Below are positions 16,816 to 25,913 of a stretch of 64,000 bases of DNA, in pieces. This stretch comes from Pseudomonas shahriarae (GTDB lineage Bacteria; Pseudomonadota; Gammaproteobacteria; Pseudomonadales; Pseudomonadaceae): positions 4,009,001 to 4,073,000 of the forward strand of contig NZ_CP077085.1 in NCBI RefSeq assembly GCF_014268455.2. The letters run 5' to 3'. Positions within the stretch are counted from its first letter, which is position 1. Every line of letters starts with the position of its first letter. The notes under the pieces were generated by a model. That model ran no database searches, was not told the DNA's origin, and was given only the letters and a program-made list of their open reading frames with translations. The position numbers were made by a program, and so were the translations under genes.

Positions 16816-17895
16816 TTATTGCCCCGGCTTGAGCAGCACCTTGATCGACTTCACCGAGTTGGCCAGGTCGAACGCTTCGGCCCAGTTATCCAGGGGGAAG
16901 TCGTGGGTGACGATGCCCTTGGACGTCACCAGGCCGCGCTCGAACAGGTCGATGGCCACCGGGTAGCAATACGGCCCCAGGTGTGCGCCGCGTACGTCCA
17001 GTTCCTTGCGGTCACCGATGATTGACCAGTCGGCACTGGTCTCGGCGCCGAACACGCTGAACTCGACAAACCGCCCCAGCTTGCGGATTAAATCCAGGCC
17101 CTGGGTCACGCCGGCCGGCACGCCAGTGGTCTCGATATACACGTCGCAGCCGTAGTTGTCGGTCAGGCCATTGATAATCGCGCGGGCGTTGTCACGGGAC
17201 GGGTTGATCACCACATCGGCGCCGTATTTTTTCGCCAGCTCCAGGCGCTCGTCGACCATGTCGATCACCACCAGCTTTTTCGGGGTCTTCAGCGCAGCCA
17301 CCTGGACCATGCACAGGCCCAGGGTGCCGGCACCGGCAATCACCACCACGTCATCGAGTTGTAGGTCGCCACGGTTGACCGTATGGATCGCGCAGGCCAT
17401 CGGCTCGATCAACGCCGAATCCTCCAGGGACACCGACTCGGGAATCTTGTGCACGATGGCGGTCTTGGGGATGCGCATGTACTGGGCCATGCCGCCTTCG
17501 GCCACTTCGCGCTGGAAGCCGAAAATGTTGTGCACTTCGCACATCCAGTACTTGCCGGACTTGCAGAAGCGGCACTTGCCACAGGGCACGATCTGCTCGG
17601 CGATGACCTTGTCGCCGACCTTGACCTCAAAGTGCTCCTCGGCGCCCTCGCCCACTTGCTCCACGTAACCGAAAAACTCGTGCCCCGGCACCACCGGCGC
17701 CTTGACCCACGGGTTGTCGCCACCCCAGAACATCGCCGCGCCCGAGTGGCATTTGCAGTCACTGGCGCAGATCCCGCAGGCGGCAATGCGGATCACCAGT
17801 TCATTGGGCCGCGCCAGGGGTTTGCTGATGCGCTCCAGGCGGTAGTCTTTCGGGCCGTGGCAGACGACGGCTTGCATTTGGCTGTGCTTTTCCAT
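16816..17895 (-). CDS. Zinc-dependent medium-chain alcohol dehydrogenase, polyol type (erythritol/L-threitol-dehydrogenase-like)
   Basis: 359 residues starting MEKHSQMQ after AAAGGTCAG. Medium-chain dehydrogenase with catalytic zinc residues in GICASDCK and GHEFFGYV, the four structural-zinc cysteines in the C-x2-C-x2-C-x7-C cluster near 106-120, and the NAD motif GAGTLGL. The family includes sorbitol, xylitol and L-threitol dehydrogenases; overall layout with an FGGY kinase and a ribose-type importer recalls tetritol pathways, which is the basis for the tentative label. Membership of the operon is clear from the 3-bp gap to the kinase. Confidence 0.83.
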   Translation of the reverse strand: MEKHSQMQAVVCHGPKDYRLERISKPLARPNELVIRIAACGICASDCKCHSGAAMFWGGDNPWVKAPVVPGHEFFGYVEQVGEGAEEHFEVKVGDKVIAEQIVPCGKCRFCKSGKYWMCEVHNIFGFQREVAEGGMAQYMRIPKTAIVHKIPESVSLEDSALIEPMACAIHTVNRGDLQLDDVVVIAGAGTLGLCMVQVAALKTPKKLVVIDMVDERLELAKKYGADVVINPSRDNARAIINGLTDNYGCDVYIETTGVPAGVTQGLDLIRKLGRFVEFSVFGAETSADWSIIGDRKELDVRGAHLGPYCYPVAIDLFERGLVTSKGIVTHDFPLDNWAEAFDLANSVKSIKVLLKPGQ

Positions 17896-17967
17896 GATGT
17901 ACTGACCTTTATTGAAGATGAGAGAGCCCGTCGCGGCCACGGCGGCCGCGTTGAGGTGCTGGTTTTT

Positions 17968-18960
17968 TTACTTGTGGCGCTGACGGCTGATAAAGATCGC
18001 CAGCAGAATAATTGCGCCCTTGATCACGCTCTGCACATAGGGCGAGACCCCGAGCATGTTCAGGCCGTTGTTCAACACGCCCAACAGCATGGCGCCGAGC
18101 AAGGTGCCGACAATCACCCCGCGCCCACCGGCAATCGAGGCGCCGCCCAGGACCACCGCGGCAATCGCATCCAGCTCGAAACCGATGCCGGCGTTGGGTT
18201 GGCCACTCATCAGGCGCGAGGTCAACACCAGCCCGGCAATCGCTGCGGTCAGGCCGCTGATGCCATACACCAGCAACTTGAAGCGCGCCGCGCGCACCCC
18301 GGACAGGCGCACCGCCTCTTCGTTGCCACCGATGGCGTAGATGTAGCGGCCGATGCGTGTGTGTTGCAGCAGCACGTAGGCCACCAGGTAGGTGACCAGC
18401 ATGATCAGGATCGGCACCTGGATGCCCAGCAGGCTTTGGCGGCCAAAGAAACCAAACCACTCCGGCAGCCCGGAAATCGGATAGCCATCGGTGTACATCA
18501 GGCCGAAACCCCGGGCGATGCCCATGGTCGCCAGGGTGACGATGATCGGCGGCATATGCAGGTACGCCACGAACAGCCCGTTACCGATACCAAAGGCCAC
18601 GCCGATCAACAGGCCCGCGCCAATCGCCAGGCCCGGCGGCAGGCCCGCGACCATCAGCCCGGCGGTCAGGGTGCCGGACAAGGCCATCACCGGCCCCACC
18701 GACAAGTCGATACCACCGGTGAGGATCACGCAGGTCATGCCCACCGCGATGATCGCGTTGATCGACACCTGGCGGCCGATATTGGACAGGTTGCTGGCGG
18801 TGAGGAAGTTGTCGCTGGCCACGATCATCACCGCCGTGACCACCAGCAGCCCGATAAACGGATAGAACGCCGGCGAGCGCACCAGTCGTGCCAGGTTCAG
18901 CCGTAACCCCTGGGTACCTGCGCGGTTAATGGACGTATTCACTTGAGCCCCCTGTTGCAT
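17968..18960 (-). CDS. ABC transporter permease, ribose/xylose (RbsC) type
   Basis: 330 residues, about nine membrane helices, with RbsC-type motifs [20 protein letters not shown] near 80-100 and [19 protein letters not shown] near 270-290. The annotated ATG lies 35 bp inside the ATPase gene; an in-frame GTG six codons later would still overlap. One permease gene is enough in this class because it forms a homodimer. It imports the polyol or sugar captured by the binding protein at the head of the operon. Confidence 0.9.
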   Translation of the reverse strand: MQQGAQVNTSINRAGTQGLRLNLARLVRSPAFYPFIGLLVVTAVMIVASDNFLTASNLSNIGRQVSINAIIAVGMTCVILTGGIDLSVGPVMALSGTLTAGLMVAGLPPGLAIGAGLLIGVAFGIGNGLFVAYLHMPPIIVTLATMGIARGFGLMYTDGYPISGLPEWFGFFGRQSLLGIQVPILIMLVTYLVAYVLLQHTRIGRYIYAIGGNEEAVRLSGVRAARFKLLVYGISGLTAAIAGLVLTSRLMSGQPNAGIGFELDAIAAVVLGGASIAGGRGVIVGTLLGAMLLGVLNNGLNMLGVSPYVQSVIKGAIILLAIFISRQRHK

Positions 18961-20434
18961 GGCGCATGACCTCTTGTGGGTTGACGGCGGACGCTTCCAG
19001 TACCTTGACGATGGCGCCCTTGTGGAACACGGCGACGCGGTCGCACATGCCGATGATTTCCGGCAGTTCGGAGGAAATCATGATGATTGCGTAGCCTTGC
19101 TCGGTGAGCTTGCGCATCAGCGCGTAGATCTGTGCCTTGGCGCCGACGTCGATGCCACGGGTTGGTTCATCGAACACCAGCACATCGCAGTGATGGTTGA
19201 TCCAACGAGCAATCACCACTTTCTGCTGGTTGCCGCCGCTCAGGTTGAACACCCGGCTTTCGCCACTCGGCGCCTTGATCGACAGTTGCTGCATCAACGC
19301 TTCGACGCTGGCGCACTCCTTGCCCTTGTCGATCAGGCCGCTGGCGCCCTGGTACTTGTGCAGGTTGTTGATGGAGATGTTTTCGCGAATGCTGAAATCG
19401 GTGATCAGGCCTTCGCTCTTGCGACTTTCCGGCAACAGGCCGATGCCGTGGGCCAACGCCTGGGCCGGGTCGTCGAGGCTGATTTTGGCGCCGCGCAACC
19501 ACACATCCTTGGTCACCGACGGCAGTGCGCCCATCATCCCCAGTGCCAGCTCGGTACGGCCCGAACCGACCAGCCCGGCAAAGCCGAGGATTTCGCCCTG
19601 GTGCAGGTGGAACTGGTTGTGGGGGCCATTGCGCTGCAACTGGATATCCCTGACCTCCAGCAGCAGCGGCCCGCGCGCGGCGGTGGGTTTGGCGGGAAAA
19701 CTGCATTCCAGCTTGCGGCCCACCATCATCTCCACCAGGCGGTCAATATCGCTGTCGGCCACGTCGGTGACGCCAGCATTGCCGCCGTCGCGCAACACGC
19801 TGATGCGGTCGCAAACCTGGAAGATCTCCTCCAGATGGTGCGAGATAAAAATCACCGCCACACCCTGGCGCTTGAGTTCGCGCATGATCTCGAACAGCAG
19901 TTCGGCCTCGCTCGGCGTCAGGGTCGCGGTGGGTTCATCGAGCACCAGCAGCCGCGCCTCCAGGGCCAGGGCCTTGGCGATTTCGACAAACTGCTGCTCG
20001 GCCACGCTCAGGCGCCGCACCGGGCATTGCAGGTCGATGCTCACCCCCAGGCGCTGAAACAATGCCTGGGACGCCTCATGCATATCGCGCTTGCGCAGCA
20101 GGCCGAAGCGGTTGTTCAGCTCATGGCCGAGGAAAATATTCTCCACGGCCGTGAGGTCGGGAATCAGGCTGAACTCCTGGAAGACAATGCCGATACCGGC
20201 GGCAATCGCATCGCGATACGTCGCAAAGTGTCGGGCCTGCCCGTCAATCAGAATGCGCCCTTCATCCTGGTGCTCGACGCCGCCGAGGATTTTCATCAGG
20301 GTCGATTTGCCCGCGCCATTTTCCCCGAGCAAGGCATGAATCTCGCCGCGTTCCACTTGCAGGTTGATGGACTTGAGGGCTTGCACCCCGGGGTAGCGCT
20401 TACAGATATTTTCCAGTTGCAAAAGACTGCTCAT
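18926..20434 (-). CDS. ABC transporter ATPase, tandem-domain sugar type (RbsA-like)
   Basis: 502 residues with two nucleotide-binding domains. Domain 1 has Walker [10 protein letters not shown] near 36-44, a degenerate signature LSVAEQQ and Walker [12 protein letters not shown]. Domain 2 has the reduced Walker [11 protein letters not shown], signature LSGGNQQ and Walker [13 protein letters not shown]. This asymmetric pattern is normal for RbsA/XylG/MglA proteins. The end of the gene overlaps the permease start by 35 bp, a sign of tight translational coupling. Confidence 0.92.
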   Translation of the reverse strand: MSSLLQLENICKRYPGVQALKSINLQVERGEIHALLGENGAGKSTLMKILGGVEHQDEGRILIDGQARHFATYRDAIAAGIGIVFQEFSLIPDLTAVENIFLGHELNNRFGLLRKRDMHEASQALFQRLGVSIDLQCPVRRLSVAEQQFVEIAKALALEARLLVLDEPTATLTPSEAELLFEIMRELKRQGVAVIFISHHLEEIFQVCDRISVLRDGGNAGVTDVADSDIDRLVEMMVGRKLECSFPAKPTAARGPLLLEVRDIQLQRNGPHNQFHLHQGEILGFAGLVGSGRTELALGMMGALPSVTKDVWLRGAKISLDDPAQALAHGIGLLPESRKSEGLITDFSIRENISINNLHKYQGASGLIDKGKECASVEALMQQLSIKAPSGESRVFNLSGGNQQKVVIARWINHHCDVLVFDEPTRGIDVGAKAQIYALMRKLTEQGYAIIMISSELPEIIGMCDRVAVFHKGAIVKVLEASAVNPQEVMRHATGGSSEYVH

Positions 20435-20497
20435 ACCGCCGACCTCTCGTTCAGAAGGATGCCCTGTGCCCCACGATTGACGTGGGGCATGGACGGT

Positions 20498-21412
20498 TTA
20501 CCAGCTGAAATCCTTGGCCTTGGCCTGGTCGATCAGGGCGATGTCCACCGGGATACTGGCGGGGACATGGGAGCCCCACTTCTTCGCCAGGGCGATGCCC
20601 AGGGCCAGGCGGATCTGGTCGCGGGGGTACTGCGCCGAGGTGGCAATAAACTTGCTGCCTGGCTTGAGGATGGCCTTGATCGCTTCCGGTGCGCCATCGA
20701 CGCTGACCAGCTTGACGTCCATGCCGCTGGCCTCGATGGCCGACAGTGCGCCGAGGGAGCCGTTGTCATTGACGCTGAAAATGCCCTTGAGGGTGGGTTG
20801 GGCCTGGAGCATGTTTTCGGTCACGCTCAGCGCCTGGTCACGTTCCTGCTTGCCGTTCTGGATGCTGACGATCTTGATCTGCGGGTGCTTGGCCACGGCT
20901 TCCTTGCAACCGCGCACGCGCTCGAGGATCGGTACCACGGCGATGCCGTCGAGGATCGCGATATTGCCTTGGTCGCCGATGCTCTTGGCCAGGTATTCAC
21001 AGGCCTGGAAGCCGGCGTCGAAGTTTTTCGAGCCAACGAAGGAATCCAGCGGCCCCTCGGCCTGGGCATCCACTGCAACCACCACCACACCCGCGGCGTG
21101 GGCCGATTTGACGGCGGACTGTACGCCGACCGAATCCGTGGGGTTGATCAGCAGGATGTCGATGCCCTTTTGCAGCATGTCTTCCACGTCACTGACCTGC
21201 TTGGACACGTCGTGGCGGGCATCGGTGATGATCAATTGCGCACCGATGGTCGCCGCCGCTTCTTGCAGGGCGTCTTTCATGGTGACGAAGTACGGGTTGT
21301 TGATTTCCTGGAAGGAAGCGCCGATGCGCATGGGGGCAGGCTTGGTGTCGGCCAGGGCGACGGTGGAGATGCTTAAAGCCAACAAACACAGGGTTTTGCG
21401 AAGCATTTTCAT
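20498..21412 (-). CDS. Sugar/polyol ABC transporter substrate-binding protein (RbsB type)
   Basis: 304 residues starting MKMLRKTLCLLALS; in-frame sequence further upstream overlaps the operator and is not used. A Sec signal peptide ends near ALA at about 20. The mature domain is Peripla_BP_4 (QEINNPYF, LLINPTDSVGVQSAVKSAHAAGVVVVAVDAQ, GNIAILDG), which binds pyranoses, furanoses or polyols. It is the first gene of the six-gene operon running to 14478, behind a LacI-type operator. Confidence 0.92.
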   Translation of the reverse strand: MKMLRKTLCLLALSISTVALADTKPAPMRIGASFQEINNPYFVTMKDALQEAAATIGAQLIITDARHDVSKQVSDVEDMLQKGIDILLINPTDSVGVQSAVKSAHAAGVVVVAVDAQAEGPLDSFVGSKNFDAGFQACEYLAKSIGDQGNIAILDGIAVVPILERVRGCKEAVAKHPQIKIVSIQNGKQERDQALSVTENMLQAQPTLKGIFSVNDNGSLGALSAIEASGMDVKLVSVDGAPEAIKAILKPGSKFIATSAQYPRDQIRLALGIALAKKWGSHVPASIPVDIALIDQAKAKDFSW

Positions 21413-21447
21413 GGCGTGGTTCTCTGTTTTGTTTTTATTTTTAGAGC

Positions 21448-21467
21448 AAATGTTATCGTTAACATTT
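21448..21467. promoter_or_regulatory. LacI-family operator upstream of the polyol operon
   Basis: The 14-mer TGTTATCGTTAACA (21451-21464) has a central CG and near-perfect dyad symmetry, the usual LacI/RbsR/PurR operator form; counting flanks, arms AAATGTTA and TAACATTT pair perfectly around a 4-nt centre. It lies 36 bp upstream of the binding-protein ATG. The LacI-family gene at 13477-14481 is the natural partner. Confidence 0.7.
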
Positions 21468-21514
21468 TGCCAGAAGCTAGCAAGGAAATGAGGTGGGTGC
21501 AAGCCCCTTGCGAT

Positions 21515-21640
21515 ATCCCTTGTGGGGGCGGGCATGCTCGCGTGGGTCGTTAAGGCGCACACCCGGGGTGTTCTTACTGGCGCGATCGCAGCGATGTGGC
21601 GACCCGACAAACCAGCGCCCACAGGGGCAAGCTCAGCTCG
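21515..21640. repeat. Degenerate REP-type inverted sequence
   Basis: CTTGTGGGGGCGGGCATGCTCGC on the left and GCGCCCACAGGGGCAAG on the right bracket a GC-rich core containing the small dyad ACCCGGGGTGT. It resembles a decayed REP pair between divergent transcription units. Confidence 0.4.
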
Positions 21641-21698
21641 CAAAATCCTCAGGCCGGACTAAGCTCACTCACCAACAAAAAATACAACGAGCGACGCC

Positions 21699-22385
21699 AT
21701 GACCCATCCCACCGAGGCCTTTCGCGAACGCTACCGTGCCGCTGTCCACCCACGCTATAACCCGTGGCTGCATGCCGGTTTTGTAATGCTCTACGGTTTG
21801 TCCTGCATCCTCCTGGCCTGGGGCAGCACCCAGCACATTCAGGCCTGGGAATGGCTGACCATCCCCCTGACCCTGGTGTTCTTCAACCTGTGCATCTACC
21901 TCGTCCACCGCCACCTGGGCCATCACAAACACGCTGTCGCCAAGCTGTTCTATGCACGCCACACCGGCGATCACCACAGTTTTTTCACCCCTGGCCATAT
22001 GACCTATGACAGCCCCAGGGACTGGCGGGTGATCCTGTTTCCCGCCTGGCTGATCGTTCTCCACAGCCTGGCCATCACCCTCCCCGCCTGGTGGCTGCTC
22101 AAGCAGTTAAACCCCAACGTGGCGGGGCTGTTCGCCGGGTGTATGATCCTCGGTTACCTGCTCTACGAAACCTTCCATGCCTGTGAACACCTGCCCCCCG
22201 ACCATCCCCTGGCACGCCTGCCGTGGATCCGGCACATGCACCAGCTCCACGCGTTGCACCACCGCCGTGAGTTGATGCAAGGGCGCAACTTCAACATTGT
22301 GCTGCCGCTGATGGACTATCTGTTCGGCACGTTGCACTGGGAGCCGGTCACGCCCCCCTCCAAAGCCCCTCGGGACACACCATGA
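21699..22385 (+). CDS. Fatty-acid hydroxylase/sterol-desaturase-family membrane protein
   Basis: 228 residues with about four membrane segments and the histidine clusters of the superfamily: HRHLGHH near 71-77, HTGDHH near 88-93, HACEH near 163-167 and HALHH near 183-187. These bind a non-haem diiron centre used to hydroxylate or desaturate lipids. The family has few characterised bacterial members, so the substrate is unknown. Its stop overlaps the next start by 4 bp (ATGA), so the two products probably work together. Confidence 0.82.
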   Translation: MTHPTEAFRERYRAAVHPRYNPWLHAGFVMLYGLSCILLAWGSTQHIQAWEWLTIPLTLVFFNLCIYLVHRHLGHHKHAVAKLFYARHTGDHHSFFTPGHMTYDSPRDWRVILFPAWLIVLHSLAITLPAWWLLKQLNPNVAGLFAGCMILGYLLYETFHACEHLPPDHPLARLPWIRHMHQLHALHHRRELMQGRNFNIVLPLMDYLFGTLHWEPVTPPSKAPRDTP

Positions 22386-23464
22386 ATCAAAAAATCCGTC
22401 ACTTGCTGCTCCTGGTATTGATCGTCGTCGTGGCCTTCCTGCTGCTGATGCCCACCCAGGTGCAACCGGTCAACTGGACACCACCCAAGGCACCCTCGCT
22501 GAAGGATGGGCCCTACAGCGAAAACCAGCGCCTGAAGGACGTCCAGCGTATCGGTGCCCTGGGCATCGACGGGCCTGAAGCGTTGCTGGTGGATGCCGAG
22601 GGTTTTCTGATCACCGGCCTGCATGACGGGCGGATCATCCGCACCGCACCCGACAGCCAGACCCTGGAGGTGCTGGCCCATACCGGGGGGCGGCCGCTGG
22701 GCCTGGCGCAACACCCGGACGGGCGGCTGATCATTGCCGACGGGATCAAAGGCCTGCTGGCACTGGACGACCAGGGCAAACTGGCCAGCCTGACGACCAG
22801 CGCCAATGGCCTGCCCTTCGGCTTTACCGATGATGTGACGGTGGATGCGGCCGGGCGCTACGCCTACTTCAGCGACGCGTCGAGCCGCTGGGGCTATGGC
22901 CAGGATGGTGAGGCGGTGATCGAGCATGGTGGCGATGGCCGCTTGTTGCGCTATGACTTCAGCAACGGCCAGACCGAGGTGTTGCTCGATCAACTGCAAT
23001 TTGCCAACGGCGTGGCGCTGGGGCCGGATGAGGCCTATGTGCTGGTCAATGAGACCGGGGCCTATCGCATCAGTCGCTATTGGCTCAAGGGCGACAAGGC
23101 GGGCACCCATGACCTGTTTATCGACAACCTGCCAGGGTTGCCGGACAACCTCACCTTCAACGGCCGGGATCGGTTCTGGGTAGCCCTGTATTCACCACGT
23201 AACCCGCTGCTTGATGGCTTGGCCGGTTACCCGGCGGTCCGCAAGATGGTGGTACGTGCGCTGCTGGTGCTGCCCAAGCCCGTGGAGCGCAAAGCCTTTG
23301 TGCTGGGGTTGGACGTGCATGGCCAGGTGATCGCTAATTTGCAGGATGGCAGTGCCGGCAACTATTCGCCGGTGACCACGGCGCGCGAGCATGGCGACTG
23401 GCTGTACCTGGGCTCGCTGAAGAACACCAGCATGGCCCGCTTGCCACTGAAACTGGCGCTGTAG
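22382..23464 (+). CDS. SMP-30/strictosidine-synthase-like beta-propeller protein
   Basis: 360 residues. A single N-terminal hydrophobic helix (about 6-22) anchors or exports the protein, followed by a six-bladed propeller of the SMP-30/gluconolactonase/strictosidine-synthase type (PLGLAQHPDGRLIIADG, FANGVALGPDEAYVLVNETGAYRISRY). Family members hydrolyse lactones or phosphotriesters, or are animal plasma-membrane-associated proteins. Coupled to the hydroxylase upstream, so a hydroxylated lipid or its lactone is a possible substrate; this is inference. Confidence 0.8.
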   Translation: MNQKIRHLLLLVLIVVVAFLLLMPTQVQPVNWTPPKAPSLKDGPYSENQRLKDVQRIGALGIDGPEALLVDAEGFLITGLHDGRIIRTAPDSQTLEVLAHTGGRPLGLAQHPDGRLIIADGIKGLLALDDQGKLASLTTSANGLPFGFTDDVTVDAAGRYAYFSDASSRWGYGQDGEAVIEHGGDGRLLRYDFSNGQTEVLLDQLQFANGVALGPDEAYVLVNETGAYRISRYWLKGDKAGTHDLFIDNLPGLPDNLTFNGRDRFWVALYSPRNPLLDGLAGYPAVRKMVVRALLVLPKPVERKAFVLGLDVHGQVIANLQDGSAGNYSPVTTAREHGDWLYLGSLKNTSMARLPLKLAL

Positions 23465-23471
23465 AAGCCGA

Positions 23472-23500
23472 CTTGCCGGCGATCGCCGGCAAGCCGTTTT
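23472..23500 (+). terminator. Rho-independent terminator between convergent genes
   Basis: A perfect 22-bp palindrome (23472-23493, half site CTTGCCGGCGA) is followed by CCGTTTTCGG. It sits 8 bp after the SMP-30 stop and 11 bp before the stop of the convergent gene, so it can serve both strands. Confidence 0.7.
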
Positions 23501-23503
23501 CGG

Positions 23504-24967
23504 TTAGCGCACGATGGTCTGGCTGCAGATATGCCCCAGGCTTACGTACTGCGTGATGTTGCCGCCCACGCCAACACCGGGGAACTCTTTGAGCTCGATG
23601 CGCCAACCGCCCATGTTGAACCAGGTCCGCCAGTTGTAAGTCTGGCCGGACGAGCTGTCCGGGTAGACCGCATTGAGATCGCCGGAGCAGGTGCCCAGGT
23701 CGACATTGCCGGAGGCCGCGCCGGTGATACCGGTCTTGGCCTCGTAGTTGACCCAGTGGTAGTTGATGGTGTTATCGAAGCGCTTGTCGACCCGCAGCAC
23801 CGGGGTCACACCCCGCAACGGCTCACCGGTGCTGTCCGACCATTGGGTGCTCCAGCTCAGGCTACGGGCAGCCTGAGTAGCCAGTTGCATGATCGAACTG
23901 GGAATACGCACCACGTTATCGCCATTCACATTGCTCTGGTTCAGTCGCGGCGCCGAGCCAAAAGACAAGAGGTATCGCGCCTGCGGGTTGAGCGCCACTG
24001 CCGGGTTGGCCCGCACCCGAACCTTGACGGTGTAGCCAGGTGTGAGGTTGGGGTAGGTGGAGGTGTTGTTTGGCTGGATCACCACCCAATTGTTGCCATC
24101 GAAGCGCTCGAAGATCCACTGGTCGCGGGTGCCCTCGCCGTCATCGCCAAGGAACATGCCCACCCCCTGGCCGCGCAGCGCGGTGAAGTCGAAGTAATCG
24201 ACATCGTTGACGCTGTCGAGGTTGCCGGTCACCTGGTTCAGGGCATCCGGCAGGGCGAACGCGGTTTGCGCGGTGTCGTTGGGCTCGAAGGCGTCGATAT
24301 TGCTGTCCACCGCCACGCCAAAACTGAACTGCGAATTGCTCGCGGCTTTGGCCACCATGTACCAGTAGTAATCGCCGGCAGGCATCACGCCGTTGAGGTA
24401 TTCATCAGCGCTATCTGCGTTATCAGAGGTGCCCAGCAGCGTCAGGTTGCCCTGACCATCGTCATGGAACAGGCTCAACGACATATCGGTACCGGCGCTC
24501 TGGTTCAGCAGTTGGACCTGGATGCGAGCGTTTTTCGGCAGGTTGAAGTGATAGGCGATTTCGGCCCCGGTCTCTACCCCGGTGAGGGTGTACAGAGTGT
24601 TGATATCCAGGGTCGGGAACTGTGGGGTAAAAGCCGCGATCGCTGCGCCTTGCAGTTGATCCTGCTGCGGCTTTTGCAACTCGCCGATCACCGCCTCAAA
24701 GGGCGCAGCGCTGGCTGCGGCTTTGCTCGCCAGGGCCTTGGGCTTGGCTGCCTTGGCCGCCTTGAGTTTTTGCTTGAGTTCGACCGACAATTTCGACGAC
24801 TGGACCTTGCCCCCCACTTTAAGCACTTGGTCGACCGCTTGCTTGACTGCCTGGGCGGACAGTTTGGCTGGGGCTTGCGAAGGGTATTGTTCGGCCATTG
24901 CAAAGGCCGAAACGAAGCAGGAGGCCGCCATGGCCGCGCCCAGCATAAAGGCTTTTTTCGATTTCAT
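23504..24967 (-). CDS. Secreted protein with PPC-type (pre-peptidase C-terminal) domain
   Basis: 487 residues. Signal peptide of about 25 residues ending AMA, then an Ala/Lys-rich helical linker (about 45-95), then a beta-rich region. The segment near 100-200 (GAEIAYHFNLPKNARIQVQL, GDYYWYMVAKA) and the next (FEPNDTAQTAFAL) have the look of PPC domains, which usually follow secreted proteases. No protease domain is present in this protein. The C-terminal 120 residues (WVNYEAKTG, ISS-type Ser/Cys-rich strands) are not recognised. A LexA-type box lies 80 bp upstream of the start. Function unknown. Confidence 0.72.
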   Translation of the reverse strand: MKSKKAFMLGAAMAASCFVSAFAMAEQYPSQAPAKLSAQAVKQAVDQVLKVGGKVQSSKLSVELKQKLKAAKAAKPKALASKAAASAAPFEAVIGELQKPQQDQLQGAAIAAFTPQFPTLDINTLYTLTGVETGAEIAYHFNLPKNARIQVQLLNQSAGTDMSLSLFHDDGQGNLTLLGTSDNADSADEYLNGVMPAGDYYWYMVAKAASNSQFSFGVAVDSNIDAFEPNDTAQTAFALPDALNQVTGNLDSVNDVDYFDFTALRGQGVGMFLGDDGEGTRDQWIFERFDGNNWVVIQPNNTSTYPNLTPGYTVKVRVRANPAVALNPQARYLLSFGSAPRLNQSNVNGDNVVRIPSSIMQLATQAARSLSWSTQWSDSTGEPLRGVTPVLRVDKRFDNTINYHWVNYEAKTGITGAASGNVDLGTCSGDLNAVYPDSSSGQTYNWRTWFNMGGWRIELKEFPGVGVGGNITQYVSLGHICSQTIVR

Positions 24968-25044
24968 TTTTTATCCATCCATAGTTAAAAAATTGTGGCG
25001 TCGGTGCGCGGTGAAATCCGTTCACCTGGGATGGACTGTAGGAT

Positions 25045-25068
25045 AATACTGTATATCTGTACAGTATT
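25045..25068. promoter_or_regulatory. LexA-type SOS box
   Basis: CTGT-N8-ACAG with ATATCTGT in the centre lies inside a 24-bp dyad whose outer arms (AATACTGT/ACAGTATT) match perfectly, the gamma-proteobacterial LexA consensus. A TATTAT hexamer follows directly on the minus strand, toward the secreted PPC-domain gene 80 bp away; GATAAT on the plus strand points the other way. Confidence 0.72.
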
Positions 25069-25241
25069 TTTTCAAATAGATGTAAGGAGGATGTGATCAG
25101 TGCTGTAGGAGAAACTGACCTTGTTGCGAGGGACTTATCCGTCGCCACCCAGGCAATTTTTTCACATCGCTTTCACTGGCCGACCACGCCCTGCCCCCTA
25201 AATTGCCCAGCAACACAAACGGCTGTATCTCAGGTGTCAGG

Positions 25242-25910
25242 GTGAAGAGTGTGGTTGACATAAATTGCCCGGATGAGGGCCGGGCGAAAACCTTCAAGCA
25301 GTTATGGCTGCGTTTCGTTGCGCTCATCGCCCTGTGCCTGGTGGTGATGGGCGCAATGCTCTGGCCAACCACGCCGCCGAACCTGGGAATCGACAATCGC
25401 CTGGTCACTTCGGGGGCCTTGGCGGCCTGGCGCAGTGGCGACCTGATCGTGCTGGTACGCCATGAAGAACGCTGCGACCGCTCTGGCAACCCCTGCCTGG
25501 GCCCTGCGGATGGCTTGAGCCGCCCCGGCGGTGTCTCGGCCGTCGCCGTGGGTAGCGCGTTCAACGCCCTGGGCATGTCCCACAGCGATGTGGTGAGCAG
25601 CCCTACCACGCGTACCGTGCAAACCTCACGACTCATGTTCGGCGATGCCCAGATATTGCCCGACCGCTTGACCTTATGTGGCACGGCCCTCGCCCACGAT
25701 CTGCCGGTACGCAAACGCCCTGGGCGCAACCTGTTGCTGGTCACCCACAGCGAATGCATCGGTGACCTGGAGCGGGTGCTGGGTTACCCCCACGCCGATG
25801 GCGCCGAATATGGCAGCTCACTGTTCGTTCAAATCAATGCGCATGGCAAGCTCAAGGTGCTGGGTGTACTGAATAGCCAGGACTGGCCTACCGTCCTTGG
25901 ACACCTTTAG
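25242..25910 (+). CDS. Histidine-phosphatase-family protein (Ais/PmrG-like), membrane anchored
   Basis: About 222 residues from a GTG; no in-frame ATG exists near the 5' end, so the start is uncertain (GTG at 25251 or a TTG at 25203 are options). A hydrophobic helix near residues 20-40 anchors the protein. The phosphatase core has the RHG-type motif as RHEER followed by CDRSGNPC, and the second catalytic His in LLVTHSE. This arrangement is seen in Ais/PmrG lipopolysaccharide core heptose-phosphate phosphatases and similar periplasmic enzymes. It is alone on its strand and convergent with the truncated protease. Confidence 0.75.
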   Translation: MKSVVDINCPDEGRAKTFKQLWLRFVALIALCLVVMGAMLWPTTPPNLGIDNRLVTSGALAAWRSGDLIVLVRHEERCDRSGNPCLGPADGLSRPGGVSAVAVGSAFNALGMSHSDVVSSPTTRTVQTSRLMFGDAQILPDRLTLCGTALAHDLPVRKRPGRNLLLVTHSECIGDLERVLGYPHADGAEYGSSLFVQINAHGKLKVLGVLNSQDWPTVLGHL

Positions 25911-25913
25911 CGA

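Noticed and set aside
18959..21376. An 805-codon open frame on the plus strand
   Set aside because: Opposite the RbsA-like ATPase and the binding protein; no domain pattern, and the real genes on the other strand are unambiguous.
25093..25245. A 50-codon GTG ORF just downstream of the LexA box
   Set aside because: The AAGGAGG is only 2 nt from the GTG, too close for initiation, and the peptide has no recognisable features; ATG in the same place is followed at once by a stop.
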